From positions 1 through 10,273 of the forward strand of contig JASFQI010000167.1 in the NCBI GenBank assembly GCA_050115555.1: a DNA stretch of 10,273 nucleotides. The letters run 5' to 3'. The stretch's first letter is position 1. Every line of letters begins with the position of its first letter. The position numbers and the translations under genes were made by a program. Origin of the DNA: JASFQI01 sp050115555 (GTDB lineage Bacteria > Desulfobacterota > DSM-4660 > Desulfatiglandales > HGW-15). Below are positions 1-6,155 of the stretch, in pieces. Below the pieces are notes generated by a model. The model had not been told where the DNA came from, searched no databases, and saw nothing but the letters and a program-made list of their open reading frames with translations.

Positions 1-30
1 TTCTCGCTAAGACGCTAAGACGCCAAGAAA
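1..30 (-). repeat. 30-nt octamer-type repeat, copy L (inverted relative to the other two)
   Basis: Read on the minus strand this is three 8-nt units of the type CTTWGCGT followed by GAGAA. It matches the copies at 63-92 and 508-537 but points the opposite way. Against the reverse complement of the 63-92 copy it differs at 5 of 30 positions (8, 12, 16, 20 and 24), so 1-92 forms a large imperfect inverted repeat with a 32-nt centre. No T-run follows, so it is not a standard terminator. It may extend to the left of the window. Confidence 0.8.
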
Positions 31-62
31 ACCGAAAGATAATGATTACAAAAACCAATTCT

Positions 63-92
63 TTTCTTAGCGGCTTTGCGGCTTTGCGAGAA
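63..92 (+). repeat. 30-nt octamer-type repeat, copy M
   Basis: This is the second copy of the CTTWGCGT-type repeat, ending directly beside the stop codon of the minus-strand GxxExxY gene (stop at 94-96). Its units carry G where the other copies have T (GCGGCTTT). It faces copy L (1-30), with which it can fold, and has the same orientation as copy R (508-537). Confidence 0.8.
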
Positions 93-93
93 A

Positions 94-477
94 CTACTCT
101 TCGAGACCGTTTACAATACGCGTGATCCCGTCCTTCATGAGGGCGCATCCGAAATTCAAAAGAAATCCCAACTTTAATCCGGTGAGTCGCAAGTACGTCA
201 AGAGTTGCTTTTTGTGGGCGTTGTTCACTGCCTCAACAGATTTCAACTCCAGGATGACTTTGTCCTCGACAATCAGATCCGCGCGAAACCCCTCATCGAG
301 TCGCACACCGCGAAATGCAATCGGCACGGCAACCTGCCGTTCGACGGCCAGGCCCTGCTCCGTGAGTACATGTCCTAGAACGTGTTCGTAAACGCTTTCC
401 AGAAGTCCGGAGCCAAGCTCCTTGTGAATCATCAACGATGCATCGACGACGATCCTTCCGATCGCATTTTCATCCAT
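94..477 (-). CDS. GxxExxY family protein (PD-(D/E)XK-like)
   Basis: This 127-residue protein is full length for the GxxExxY family, whose members are about 120-130 residues. The name-giving motif is G24-L-L-E27-S-V-Y30, after an N-terminal helix that starts in the usual way for the family (MDENAIGRIVVDA). A nuclease-like core follows: D67 and then E77-L-K79, the spacing of a PD-(D/E)XK active site. The C-terminal part (GLKLGFLLNFG, then GITRIVNGL) is also typical. No biochemical role is established to my knowledge; DNA or RNA processing is an inference from the fold. The first ATG is chosen because it matches family N termini, although no clear Shine-Dalgarno sequence precedes it in a very AT-rich leader. 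The gene is bracketed by 30-nt repeats at 1-30, 63-92 and 508-537, suggesting a self-contained cassette unrelated to the metabolic genes. Confidence 0.85.
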   Translation of the reverse strand: MDENAIGRIVVDASLMIHKELGSGLLESVYEHVLGHVLTEQGLAVERQVAVPIAFRGVRLDEGFRADLIVEDKVILELKSVEAVNNAHKKQLLTYLRLTGLKLGFLLNFGCALMKDGITRIVNGLEE

Positions 478-507
478 CTTATATATTTTATGATCTTATT
501 TTAATTT

Positions 508-537
508 TTTCTTTGCGTCTTAGCGTCTTTGCGAGAG
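508..537 (+). repeat. 30-nt octamer-type repeat, copy R
   Basis: This third copy of the CTTWGCGT-type repeat lies between the AT-rich 5' flank of the GxxExxY gene and the stop codon of the downstream-facing dehydratase gene (stop at 549-551). Together with copy L (1-30, opposite orientation) it gives the cassette inverted ends, with the gene between them. Confidence 0.8.
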
Positions 538-548
538 AAAACCGTATT

Positions 549-1790
549 TTATTCTTCAAGCTGCTCCACAAAGGCCTCGATGTTCGTCTTGGCCTGCTCC
601 TCGGAGTAGCACCGGAGGTCGCAGAGGTCCCCGTTGATGGTCAGCGTGGGGATGCCCAGCTTTCGCGCCAGGCGCTCGGGCATGCCGTAGCGGTTGTTCG
701 AGTTGTTCGGACACGTCTTGGCATCGTGGAACACGATGCCGTCGAACTTGAACTTCTCGAAGCATTCCCGAATGTACTGCTCCTTGTACGTCTCGTCCCG
801 CACGATGAAAAGCTCCGTGTAGGCCCGTGCCATGCTCTCGAAGGGCTCGGCCGGATCGAGTTGATCGAAGATCCAGGAGTTGCAGTAGGTGGAAGCCACC
901 ACACACGTATGAAGGCTCGCGAACTGCTCGGAGAGCGGACGGAGCTTTCCCCAGATGGGCATGCCTTCCCAGTAGAGGCGATGCTTCTCGCCCTCCACAG
1001 CGGCCACGCCATCCTTGACCCGTTGCTCGAGCTCGGGGAGGAGGTGCTTCTCGTAGTAGTCCACCCCCTCCTGCGTGCCCCGGGCCACCACAGCGGGCCC
1101 CATGTGGATCGTGGCGTCGAAAAACGTCCAGGGCGACGGTATAGCCGCAGACGACTCCAGGCACGCCCGCCACAGCACCGATGTCTGCCTGGAGAACTCC
1201 ACGGCCTCCTTGAACCGGTCCATGTCGAAACGCTCGCCCGTCACCTCCTCCAATGGAGGGACCAGTTCCTCGATCTGCTTGGCAATGTCCTGAATCTGGT
1301 ACTCCCGAATGTCCTTGATGTCCCGGTGTGTGTGCACACCAACCAGGGGCACATCGAACTCGCGCGCATACCATGCGAACCAGTCCTGCACATCCCGGCA
1401 CTGGTTCGTGTTGAACACGAGCACATCCGGCCGAGGGACCGATTCGATCTTGTACGCCATGGTGAGCGGTGTCTTTTTCTGGAGGTAGGATCCCACGTCG
1501 CACGTAAGATAGGAGCAGATATCAGGCGAGTAACCGATCGCGTTCGCGTACGGGATCAAGTCGGTGGCCATACGCGTCGCTCCCAGCATGGCCCCGTGGT
1601 TCTCCGGGTAGTACACCAGGAACCCCATTCCCCTCAAAAGCTCGGCCGGTCCCACGCTCGTACACCAGGCGATCTTTGGAGAGCCTTTCTTTACGGCCTC
1701 GTCCATCTCGTAGAAGTGGTCGGCCATGACCTTCTTGCAGACCGAGGCCGCGGCAATGGATTTCCTGGGAACTTCCTTGGTTTCGGGCAT
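549..1790 (-). CDS. 2-hydroxyacyl-CoA dehydratase / benzoyl-CoA reductase family subunit (BcrB/HgdB-like)
   Basis: This 413-residue protein belongs to the family of Fe-S subunits that use a low-potential electron to dehydrate 2-hydroxyacyl-CoA or reduce benzoyl-CoA. Stretches align by eye with benzoyl-CoA reductase subunit B: YSPDICSYLTCDVG, RGTQEGVDYYEKHLLPELEQRVKDG, HRLYWEGMPIW and GIPTLTINGDLCDLR. Three cysteines fall where the family binds its 4Fe-4S cluster: C92 (DIC), C131 (NQC) and C360 (KTC). The start is supported by an AGGGAGG ribosome site 4 nt upstream. Known enzymes are two-subunit complexes activated by an ATPase, and neither the partner nor an activator lies nearby. It follows the FAD/Fe-S dehydrogenase gene on the same strand after a 104-nt repeat-filled gap, so cotranscription is likely. 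The substrate cannot be read from the sequence: 2-hydroxyglutaryl-CoA fits the gcdA neighbour, and an aromatic or cyclic acyl-CoA is the alternative. Confidence 0.82.
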   Translation of the reverse strand: MPETKEVPRKSIAAASVCKKVMADHFYEMDEAVKKGSPKIAWCTSVGPAELLRGMGFLVYYPENHGAMLGATRMATDLIPYANAIGYSPDICSYLTCDVGSYLQKKTPLTMAYKIESVPRPDVLVFNTNQCRDVQDWFAWYAREFDVPLVGVHTHRDIKDIREYQIQDIAKQIEELVPPLEEVTGERFDMDRFKEAVEFSRQTSVLWRACLESSAAIPSPWTFFDATIHMGPAVVARGTQEGVDYYEKHLLPELEQRVKDGVAAVEGEKHRLYWEGMPIWGKLRPLSEQFASLHTCVVASTYCNSWIFDQLDPAEPFESMARAYTELFIVRDETYKEQYIRECFEKFKFDGIVFHDAKTCPNNSNNRYGMPERLARKLGIPTLTINGDLCDLRCYSEEQAKTNIEAFVEQLEE

Positions 1791-1811
1791 AGACCCTCCC
1801 TACGGTCGAAT

Positions 1812-1882
1812 AGGATTGAAGGATTAAAGGGACCAGGGGTAAAGGGAAGTCCTAATCCTTAATTCTTAATCCTTACCCCTTC
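1812..1882. repeat. Intergenic short-period repeat, AGGATTRA family, with an inverted second half
   Basis: The gap between the two minus-strand genes holds purine-rich units of about 8 nt (AGGATTGA, AGGATTAA, AGGGACCA, GGGGTAAA). A pyrimidine-rich half follows (CCTAATCC, TTAATTCT, TAATCCTT, ACCCCTTC), which is roughly the reverse complement, so the whole could fold back on itself. The period is clean in the left half and drifts between 7 and 8 on the right. Positions 1812-1833 recur exactly at 6047-6068. Confidence 0.65.
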
Positions 1883-1894
1883 TTTTGTCTTCAC

Positions 1895-4495
1895 TCATTC
1901 CATGGCACCGGCCACGGCCTCGGTGATGTCCATGACCTTGATCTTTCCCCGCTCCTGCTTGGGGATCCTCTTGGCGCCCTTGCGCAGGTTGTCCTTGCAC
2001 GCGGCACATCCCGAGATGATGACCTCGGCGCCCACGGCCAGGGCATCCCGCACCCGAACGGCTGCAATGTCCGCGGCCATGTCCGGATCGTTGGCCTGCA
2101 GCCCGCCGCCCCCGCCGCAGCACCGCGCCATAAGGCGATTTCGGGCCATCTCCACGAAATCGACGCCCGGGATTTGCTTGATGATCTCGCGCGGTTCCTC
2201 GAAAATCTTGAACGTCCGCCCGAGATCGCACGGGTCGTGGTACGTGACCTTCTTGGCGAACTCGCCCTTGAGCTTGAGCCGACCTTCCTGCAGGAGCTTC
2301 AGCAGGTAGTGCACCGAGTGGTAGATCTCCATGCCCAGTTCCCCGATCTCGGGGTAGAGCTTCCTGAAGGTCTTGTAGCATCCCGCGCAGGGGGTCACGA
2401 GCTCCCTGGCCCCAGTCGCCCGGAGCTTCTCGATGGTCTGGCGGACGTGGTCCTCGAACTCATCCGACCCGGCCAGGTACAGGGGAAAGCCGCAGCACTG
2501 CTCGTTCATGGCCAGGGTGGTGTAGTCCACGCCTGCCGCATCCAGGGGTTTAATCAGGCTCGGGACCATCTTCATATCCAGATAGCTCGGCACGCACCCC
2601 ATGAAAAGCAGGGTCTCGGCCTTGTCCTTGAGCTCGCCGGCCTGGGCCTTCTCCTTGAGCTCCTTGGGATAGATCTCGATCCTCCCCTCGGCCGCCTCGG
2701 CATACACGTTGCCGGTCTTGAGGATGTTGTCCCTCACGCCCAGCACGGACTCCGGGGCCAACCCCGCCTTATAGATCTTCTTGCGCGCGCCTTCTACGAT
2801 CTCGTCCACCCGGATCTGGGCCGGGCAGAAGTAGGTACAGGCCTGGCACGTGGTGCAGGTGTAAAAGGCCTCGGCCAGGTCCTTGTCCATGTCTACCGTG
2901 CCGTTCAACATGTAAAAGGCCAGGGCGTTTCTGCCGCGGGCGTTCCGGGATTCCCGCTGGGACACCTCAAAGGTGGGGCACCCGAGTCGGCAGAACCCGC
3001 AGTGGATGCAGGCCAGGATCTCGTTGTCTGCCTCCTCGCCAAAGGAGTCCGCCCCTTCGGGGTTGTCGAGAAGGGGCTGGAACGCGAAGTAGTCGTAAAT
3101 GTCAGCCGCCTTTTCCTGCTTCTCCAGGTTCATCTTGCCGGGGTTCAGGATGTTGTCCGGGTCCAGGGCCTGCTTGATCTTGCGCATGACCTCCATGCCC
3201 GCCCCGAGCTGCCGCTCGATGTGGGCGGCCCGGGTGATGCCGGTCCCGTGCTCGGCGCTCACGGTACCCTTGGCGGCCAGGGCCGCGTCCACGAGCTCCT
3301 CCACGGCCGGCTTCAGGTGATCCCAGTCCTCACGGCTTCGCACATCGCCCACAAACGTGGTGTGCACGTTGCCGTCCCCTACGTGGCCGAACGTGGCAAT
3401 GGTCACATTGTACTTGTCCGAGATCGCCTGGGCCCTGCGAATGGTCTCCGGGATCTTCGTACTGGGCACGCCCAGGTCCTCGGCGATGGGTATGAGCCGG
3501 TTGAAGGGCTTGATGCGGGAGAGCGTGGGAACGAGCCTGCCGCGGGCTACCATCATCTCGGTCCGCCGGGCCGGATCGTCCGTCCACTCGAACTCCTGCA
3601 CGCCGTATTTCTTGCAGATCTCCTCGATCCGATTCATATCCCGGGTGACGACCTCCTTGGCACCGTCCGCCTCCATGATGAGCAGGGCCTCGATCTTGCT
3701 CACATCCTTGCCCAGGGCGTCCTCCACCACCTTGAGGCTGTACTTGTCCATGATCTCGCACCCGGCGAGCTTGATGCCCGATGTGATCACCTCGGTGACC
3801 GCGTCCCCTGCCCCGCTCAGCTCCCCGAAAATGGCCAGGGCCATGGCATCGTACTCGGGTTTGGGCTCGAGCTTGATGATGACCTCGGTGACGACGCCGA
3901 GGGTCCCCTCGGCCGCCGTGAAAAGATGCGTCAGATCGTAGCCGAGGCTGGTCTTGGGCGCGGTGGTGCCGGTCTCCATGATGGTGCCATCCGCCAGCAC
4001 GACCTTGAGCCCCTTGATGTAGTCCCGCGTGGTCCCGTACTTGACGGCCCGATGCCCGCTGGCGTTCGTGGACACCATGCCGCCGATCGTGGCAATGGCC
4101 TCGCTCCCCGGGTTCGGGGGGAACATGAGCCCGTCCTTGGCCAGCATGGCATTGAGGGGCATGCACACCACGCCCGGCTCCACCCGCGCGTAGAAGTCCT
4201 GCTTGTTCACCTCGAGGACGTTCTTCATGTTGTGGAGATCCAGAACGATTCCACCCCGTACCGGCAGGACCGCCCCGGTGACGCTGGACCCGGTGCCCCG
4301 AGCCGTGACCGGCACCTTGTCCCGATGGGCAAGCTTCATGATGGCTGAGACCTGCTCCGTGGTCTTGGCGAACACGATAGCATCCGCCACCCCCTGGTGG
4401 ACCGACATGTCTCTGGAGTTGCACAGGCACTCCACACGGTCATCGAAAACGTTCTCCTCCCCCACGATTTCCTTAATTTCATCAATGATTCCCAT
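1895..4495 (-). CDS. FAD-linked oxidase fused to 4Fe-4S ferredoxin and CCG domains (GlcD-GlcF-type 2-hydroxyacid dehydrogenase)
   Basis: This 866-residue protein is a fusion. Residues about 35-215 form a PCMH-type FAD domain (TARGTGSSVTGA at 64-75). Residues about 215-455 form the GlcD/D-lactate dehydrogenase C-terminal domain, with GHVGDGNVH at 370-378, AEHGTG at 414-419 and LDPDNILNPGK at 444-454. Two 4Fe-4S motifs follow (C496, C499, C502, C506 and C547, C550, C553, C557), then two CCG domains (C634, CC667-668, C703/C706 and C756, CC792-793, C830/C833). There are no membrane segments, so it is probably cytoplasmic. The family oxidises D-lactate, glycolate or D-2-hydroxyglutarate and passes electrons through the clusters. 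With gcdA and a dehydratase nearby, 2-hydroxyglutarate is a reasonable but unproven substrate. An ATG at 4564 would add 23 residues, but the start at 4495 is preferred because AAGGGGGA sits just before it and MGIIDEIKEIVGEEN is a typical family N terminus. Confidence 0.88.
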   Translation of the reverse strand: MGIIDEIKEIVGEENVFDDRVECLCNSRDMSVHQGVADAIVFAKTTEQVSAIMKLAHRDKVPVTARGTGSSVTGAVLPVRGGIVLDLHNMKNVLEVNKQDFYARVEPGVVCMPLNAMLAKDGLMFPPNPGSEAIATIGGMVSTNASGHRAVKYGTTRDYIKGLKVVLADGTIMETGTTAPKTSLGYDLTHLFTAAEGTLGVVTEVIIKLEPKPEYDAMALAIFGELSGAGDAVTEVITSGIKLAGCEIMDKYSLKVVEDALGKDVSKIEALLIMEADGAKEVVTRDMNRIEEICKKYGVQEFEWTDDPARRTEMMVARGRLVPTLSRIKPFNRLIPIAEDLGVPSTKIPETIRRAQAISDKYNVTIATFGHVGDGNVHTTFVGDVRSREDWDHLKPAVEELVDAALAAKGTVSAEHGTGITRAAHIERQLGAGMEVMRKIKQALDPDNILNPGKMNLEKQEKAADIYDYFAFQPLLDNPEGADSFGEEADNEILACIHCGFCRLGCPTFEVSQRESRNARGRNALAFYMLNGTVDMDKDLAEAFYTCTTCQACTYFCPAQIRVDEIVEGARKKIYKAGLAPESVLGVRDNILKTGNVYAEAAEGRIEIYPKELKEKAQAGELKDKAETLLFMGCVPSYLDMKMVPSLIKPLDAAGVDYTTLAMNEQCCGFPLYLAGSDEFEDHVRQTIEKLRATGARELVTPCAGCYKTFRKLYPEIGELGMEIYHSVHYLLKLLQEGRLKLKGEFAKKVTYHDPCDLGRTFKIFEEPREIIKQIPGVDFVEMARNRLMARCCGGGGGLQANDPDMAADIAAVRVRDALAVGAEVIISGCAACKDNLRKGAKRIPKQERGKIKVMDITEAVAGAME

Positions 4496-4603
4496 AGCTT
4501 CCCCCTTGGACGGAGTGAACATTTCGGTACGGTAAAGGGTCTCGTCTACCGCTCCCGCCGACATTCCCCAGCAGCACGGCTATTATTTAGCTACAAAATG
4601 ATG

Positions 4604-4633
4604 AAAATAGTTAATCGGGTTCCGGATTGTCAA
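4604..4633 (-). promoter_or_regulatory. Putative sigma70-type promoter for the FAD/Fe-S dehydrogenase operon
   Basis: On the minus strand a perfect TTGACA (4633-4628) is followed after 18 nt by TATTTT (4609-4604). This would give a leader of roughly 100 nt before the ATG at 4495. It faces away from the plus-strand promoter at 4709-4737. Confidence 0.6.
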
Positions 4634-4708
4634 GGCGAAAACCCGCGTAGCCCGCGCCCCCCATTACTGGCACAAAACAGCGATCGGGCGTGAGCCGCGG
4701 TCGTTTAC

Positions 4709-4737
4709 TTGAAACCCTTTTATTTTCATTGTATAAC
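4709..4737 (+). promoter_or_regulatory. Putative sigma70-type promoter for the crotonase-gcdA genes
   Basis: TTGAAA (4709-4714), a 17-nt spacer and TATAAC (4732-4737) each match the consensus at 5 of 6 positions. Transcription would begin near 4744, leaving a leader of about 60 nt to the ATG at 4807. The GC-rich 75 nt between this and the minus-strand promoter is the natural place for a shared regulator, but I see no convincing operator palindrome there. Confidence 0.65.
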
Positions 4738-4806
4738 CGGAAACATTTATTGCCAACCCTTTTCAAATCCGAGGCAAAGGAAGAACCATTCTTGGGGGAG
4801 GTTTCT

Positions 4807-6009
4807 ATGAGCGGACCGATCGACCTGGTTCAATCGGAGGAAATCAAGGGATATCGTAATGTTAGGTCCCTTTACGCGTGGAGCGAGGGCAAGGTGTACC
4901 TGATGATCGACTGGGTTTCCTACCAGGGGATCGAGGGGGCGATTCTCTGTTACTGCAACCCACCGGTTCACCAGGTGGGCAACCCGGGCCTGGACGCCTA
5001 TCTCGAAGGACTGGATCGGGTGGCGGAAAAACGGGGAGACCTTGCGTTCCTCATCCTGTACGGGTCCAACGATCCTGTGCACGCAGGAGGGGACCTGAAG
5101 GAGAGCCTCAACCGCCTGGACCAGACCCTGGAGGCGAAAAAGGAGAAGGAGGCGGCCGGCGCATCCGCAGAAGAGGTGGACAGTCTCTTCCAATGGGCCG
5201 ACGGGCGCCTGGAAAAGGGCATTGCCCTTCACGCTAAGGTCAGGGACCTGGCCCGCGATATGCGGGTAGTAGCGGTCTGCGGCGGGGGAACCCGATTCGG
5301 CGGATCCGCGGAGATCCCTCTCATGGCCGACTACCTGGTAGGGGACTCGCGAAGCGGCATGTGCTTCAGTGAGGCCATGATCGGGCTCGTGCCCGGGTGG
5401 GCCGGCATCGCACGTGCCCTGGTCAAGGCCGGTCCGGTGAACGCCTCCTACATGGCCATGACCTCCAGGGAGACCAAGGCGCCGGACCTGGCCCGAATCG
5501 GGATCTACAACGCGGTCGTCGAGGTGCCCTTTGCCTTCCCGAAAAAGGAGCGCACGGACGACCCCGAAGCGGATAAGGCGCGTTTTCTCGAGGCCCTGTC
5601 CGAACACGATCTCAGGACTGGGCTGCTTGTGCTGCCCGAGGGACTCCGAGTGGCCACGTGCGCGGAAAAGGACATCCCAGGGGTCAAAGCCGACGAACGG
5701 GCCGTCCTGGCCTCGGAAGAGGACATTTCGCAGGAGGTCTCCCGCCGGGTGGACCCGGGAACGTATGACGGGCTTTACGGAAAGCCCCTCAAGGAGGTGC
5801 GCGAAGAGATCGGCCGCCTGGGAAGGCCCCTGGCGCCCCAGTCCATCGAGGCCCTCACCGGGCTTCTCAAGGGGGTCGATCCCGAGCACATGGACGAGTC
5901 CGCTTTTGTCCGAAGCGAGATGGAAGCGGACGCCAGCCTGTACCGGGATCGAAGGTTCCGTGCCGGCCTCATTGCCACGCTGGGGCAGAGTGTGGCGGAT
6001 TACAGGTGA
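4807..6009 (+). CDS. Enoyl-CoA hydratase/isomerase (crotonase superfamily) protein, enlarged
   Basis: This 400-residue crotonase-fold enzyme is far longer than the usual 260 residues. The first oxyanion-hole motif is A93-G-G-D-L-K-E99. The second is the segment G159-G-G-T-R-F-G-G-S-A-E169, followed by FSEAMIGLVPGW. Glutamates E169 and E189 match E144 and E164 of rat enoyl-CoA hydratase, with the same 20-residue spacing, so water addition or removal is plausible. Extra sequence lies between the motifs (about 100-155, charged and helical) and in a C-terminal extension (about 225-400), as in long 3-hydroxyisobutyryl-CoA hydrolase-like members. It does not resemble BamA/Oah ring hydrolase beyond the fold. 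The start is chosen for GGGGGAG just upstream; the reading frame is open back to 4690 without a better start. It lies first in the plus-strand group, 146 nt before gcdA, suggesting it acts on the same acyl-CoA. Confidence 0.82.
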   Translation: MSGPIDLVQSEEIKGYRNVRSLYAWSEGKVYLMIDWVSYQGIEGAILCYCNPPVHQVGNPGLDAYLEGLDRVAEKRGDLAFLILYGSNDPVHAGGDLKESLNRLDQTLEAKKEKEAAGASAEEVDSLFQWADGRLEKGIALHAKVRDLARDMRVVAVCGGGTRFGGSAEIPLMADYLVGDSRSGMCFSEAMIGLVPGWAGIARALVKAGPVNASYMAMTSRETKAPDLARIGIYNAVVEVPFAFPKKERTDDPEADKARFLEALSEHDLRTGLLVLPEGLRVATCAEKDIPGVKADERAVLASEEDISQEVSRRVDPGTYDGLYGKPLKEVREEIGRLGRPLAPQSIEALTGLLKGVDPEHMDESAFVRSEMEADASLYRDRRFRAGLIATLGQSVADYR

Positions 6010-6012
6010 TGA

Positions 6013-6136
6013 GAGGGAAAAGGTGAAAGGATAAAGGTGAAAGGGCAGGATTGAAGGATTAAAGGGACAAGGATTAAGGGAAGGGCTCAACACCTTAATC
6101 GCTTAACAGCTCAACAGCTTACCAGCTTATCAGCTA
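6013..6136 (+). repeat. Intergenic octamer-period repeat array (AAGGRNAA then GCTYAACA families)
   Basis: This array fills most of the gap between the crotonase gene and gcdA. The left half is purine-rich with a step of about 8 nt (AAGGTGAA, AGGATAAA, GGTGAAAG, and so on). The right half is four in-phase units, GCTTAACA, GCTCAACA, GCTTACCA and GCTTATCA (6101-6132), with another GCTCAACA in phase at 6085. It ends 12 nt before the gcdA ribosome site, so it would lie in the untranslated leader if the genes are cotranscribed. It shows no T-tailed terminator. Confidence 0.75.
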
Positions 6137-6155
6137 TTATTCCGCGGAGGAACGA

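Noticed and set aside
1..92. The inverted repeat as a terminator for the GxxExxY gene
   Set aside because: The stem is long and mismatched at regular steps, with a 32-nt centre and no T-run on the outgoing side. It fits a repeat pair better than a standard terminator.
438..1862. A 474-codon plus-strand open frame opposite the dehydratase subunit
   Set aside because: The opposite strand encodes a clear family member with a ribosome site and conserved cysteines. The plus-strand translation has no recognisable domain.
2174..4348. A 724-codon open frame on the plus strand
   Set aside because: It is antisense to the FAD/Fe-S dehydrogenase, whose motifs are all intact. Long shadow frames are expected in GC-rich coding DNA.
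4496..4564. A 23-residue N-terminal extension of the FAD/Fe-S dehydrogenase from an ATG at 4564
   Set aside because: The internal ATG at 4495 has a far better ribosome site and a family-like N terminus. The extension resembles nothing known.
4807..6009. Assignment of the crotonase as BamA/Oah (6-oxocyclohexene-carbonyl-CoA hydrolase)
   Set aside because: Apart from the fold motifs, the sequence does not follow the Oah sequence as I remember it, and no other ring-cleavage genes are in the window.
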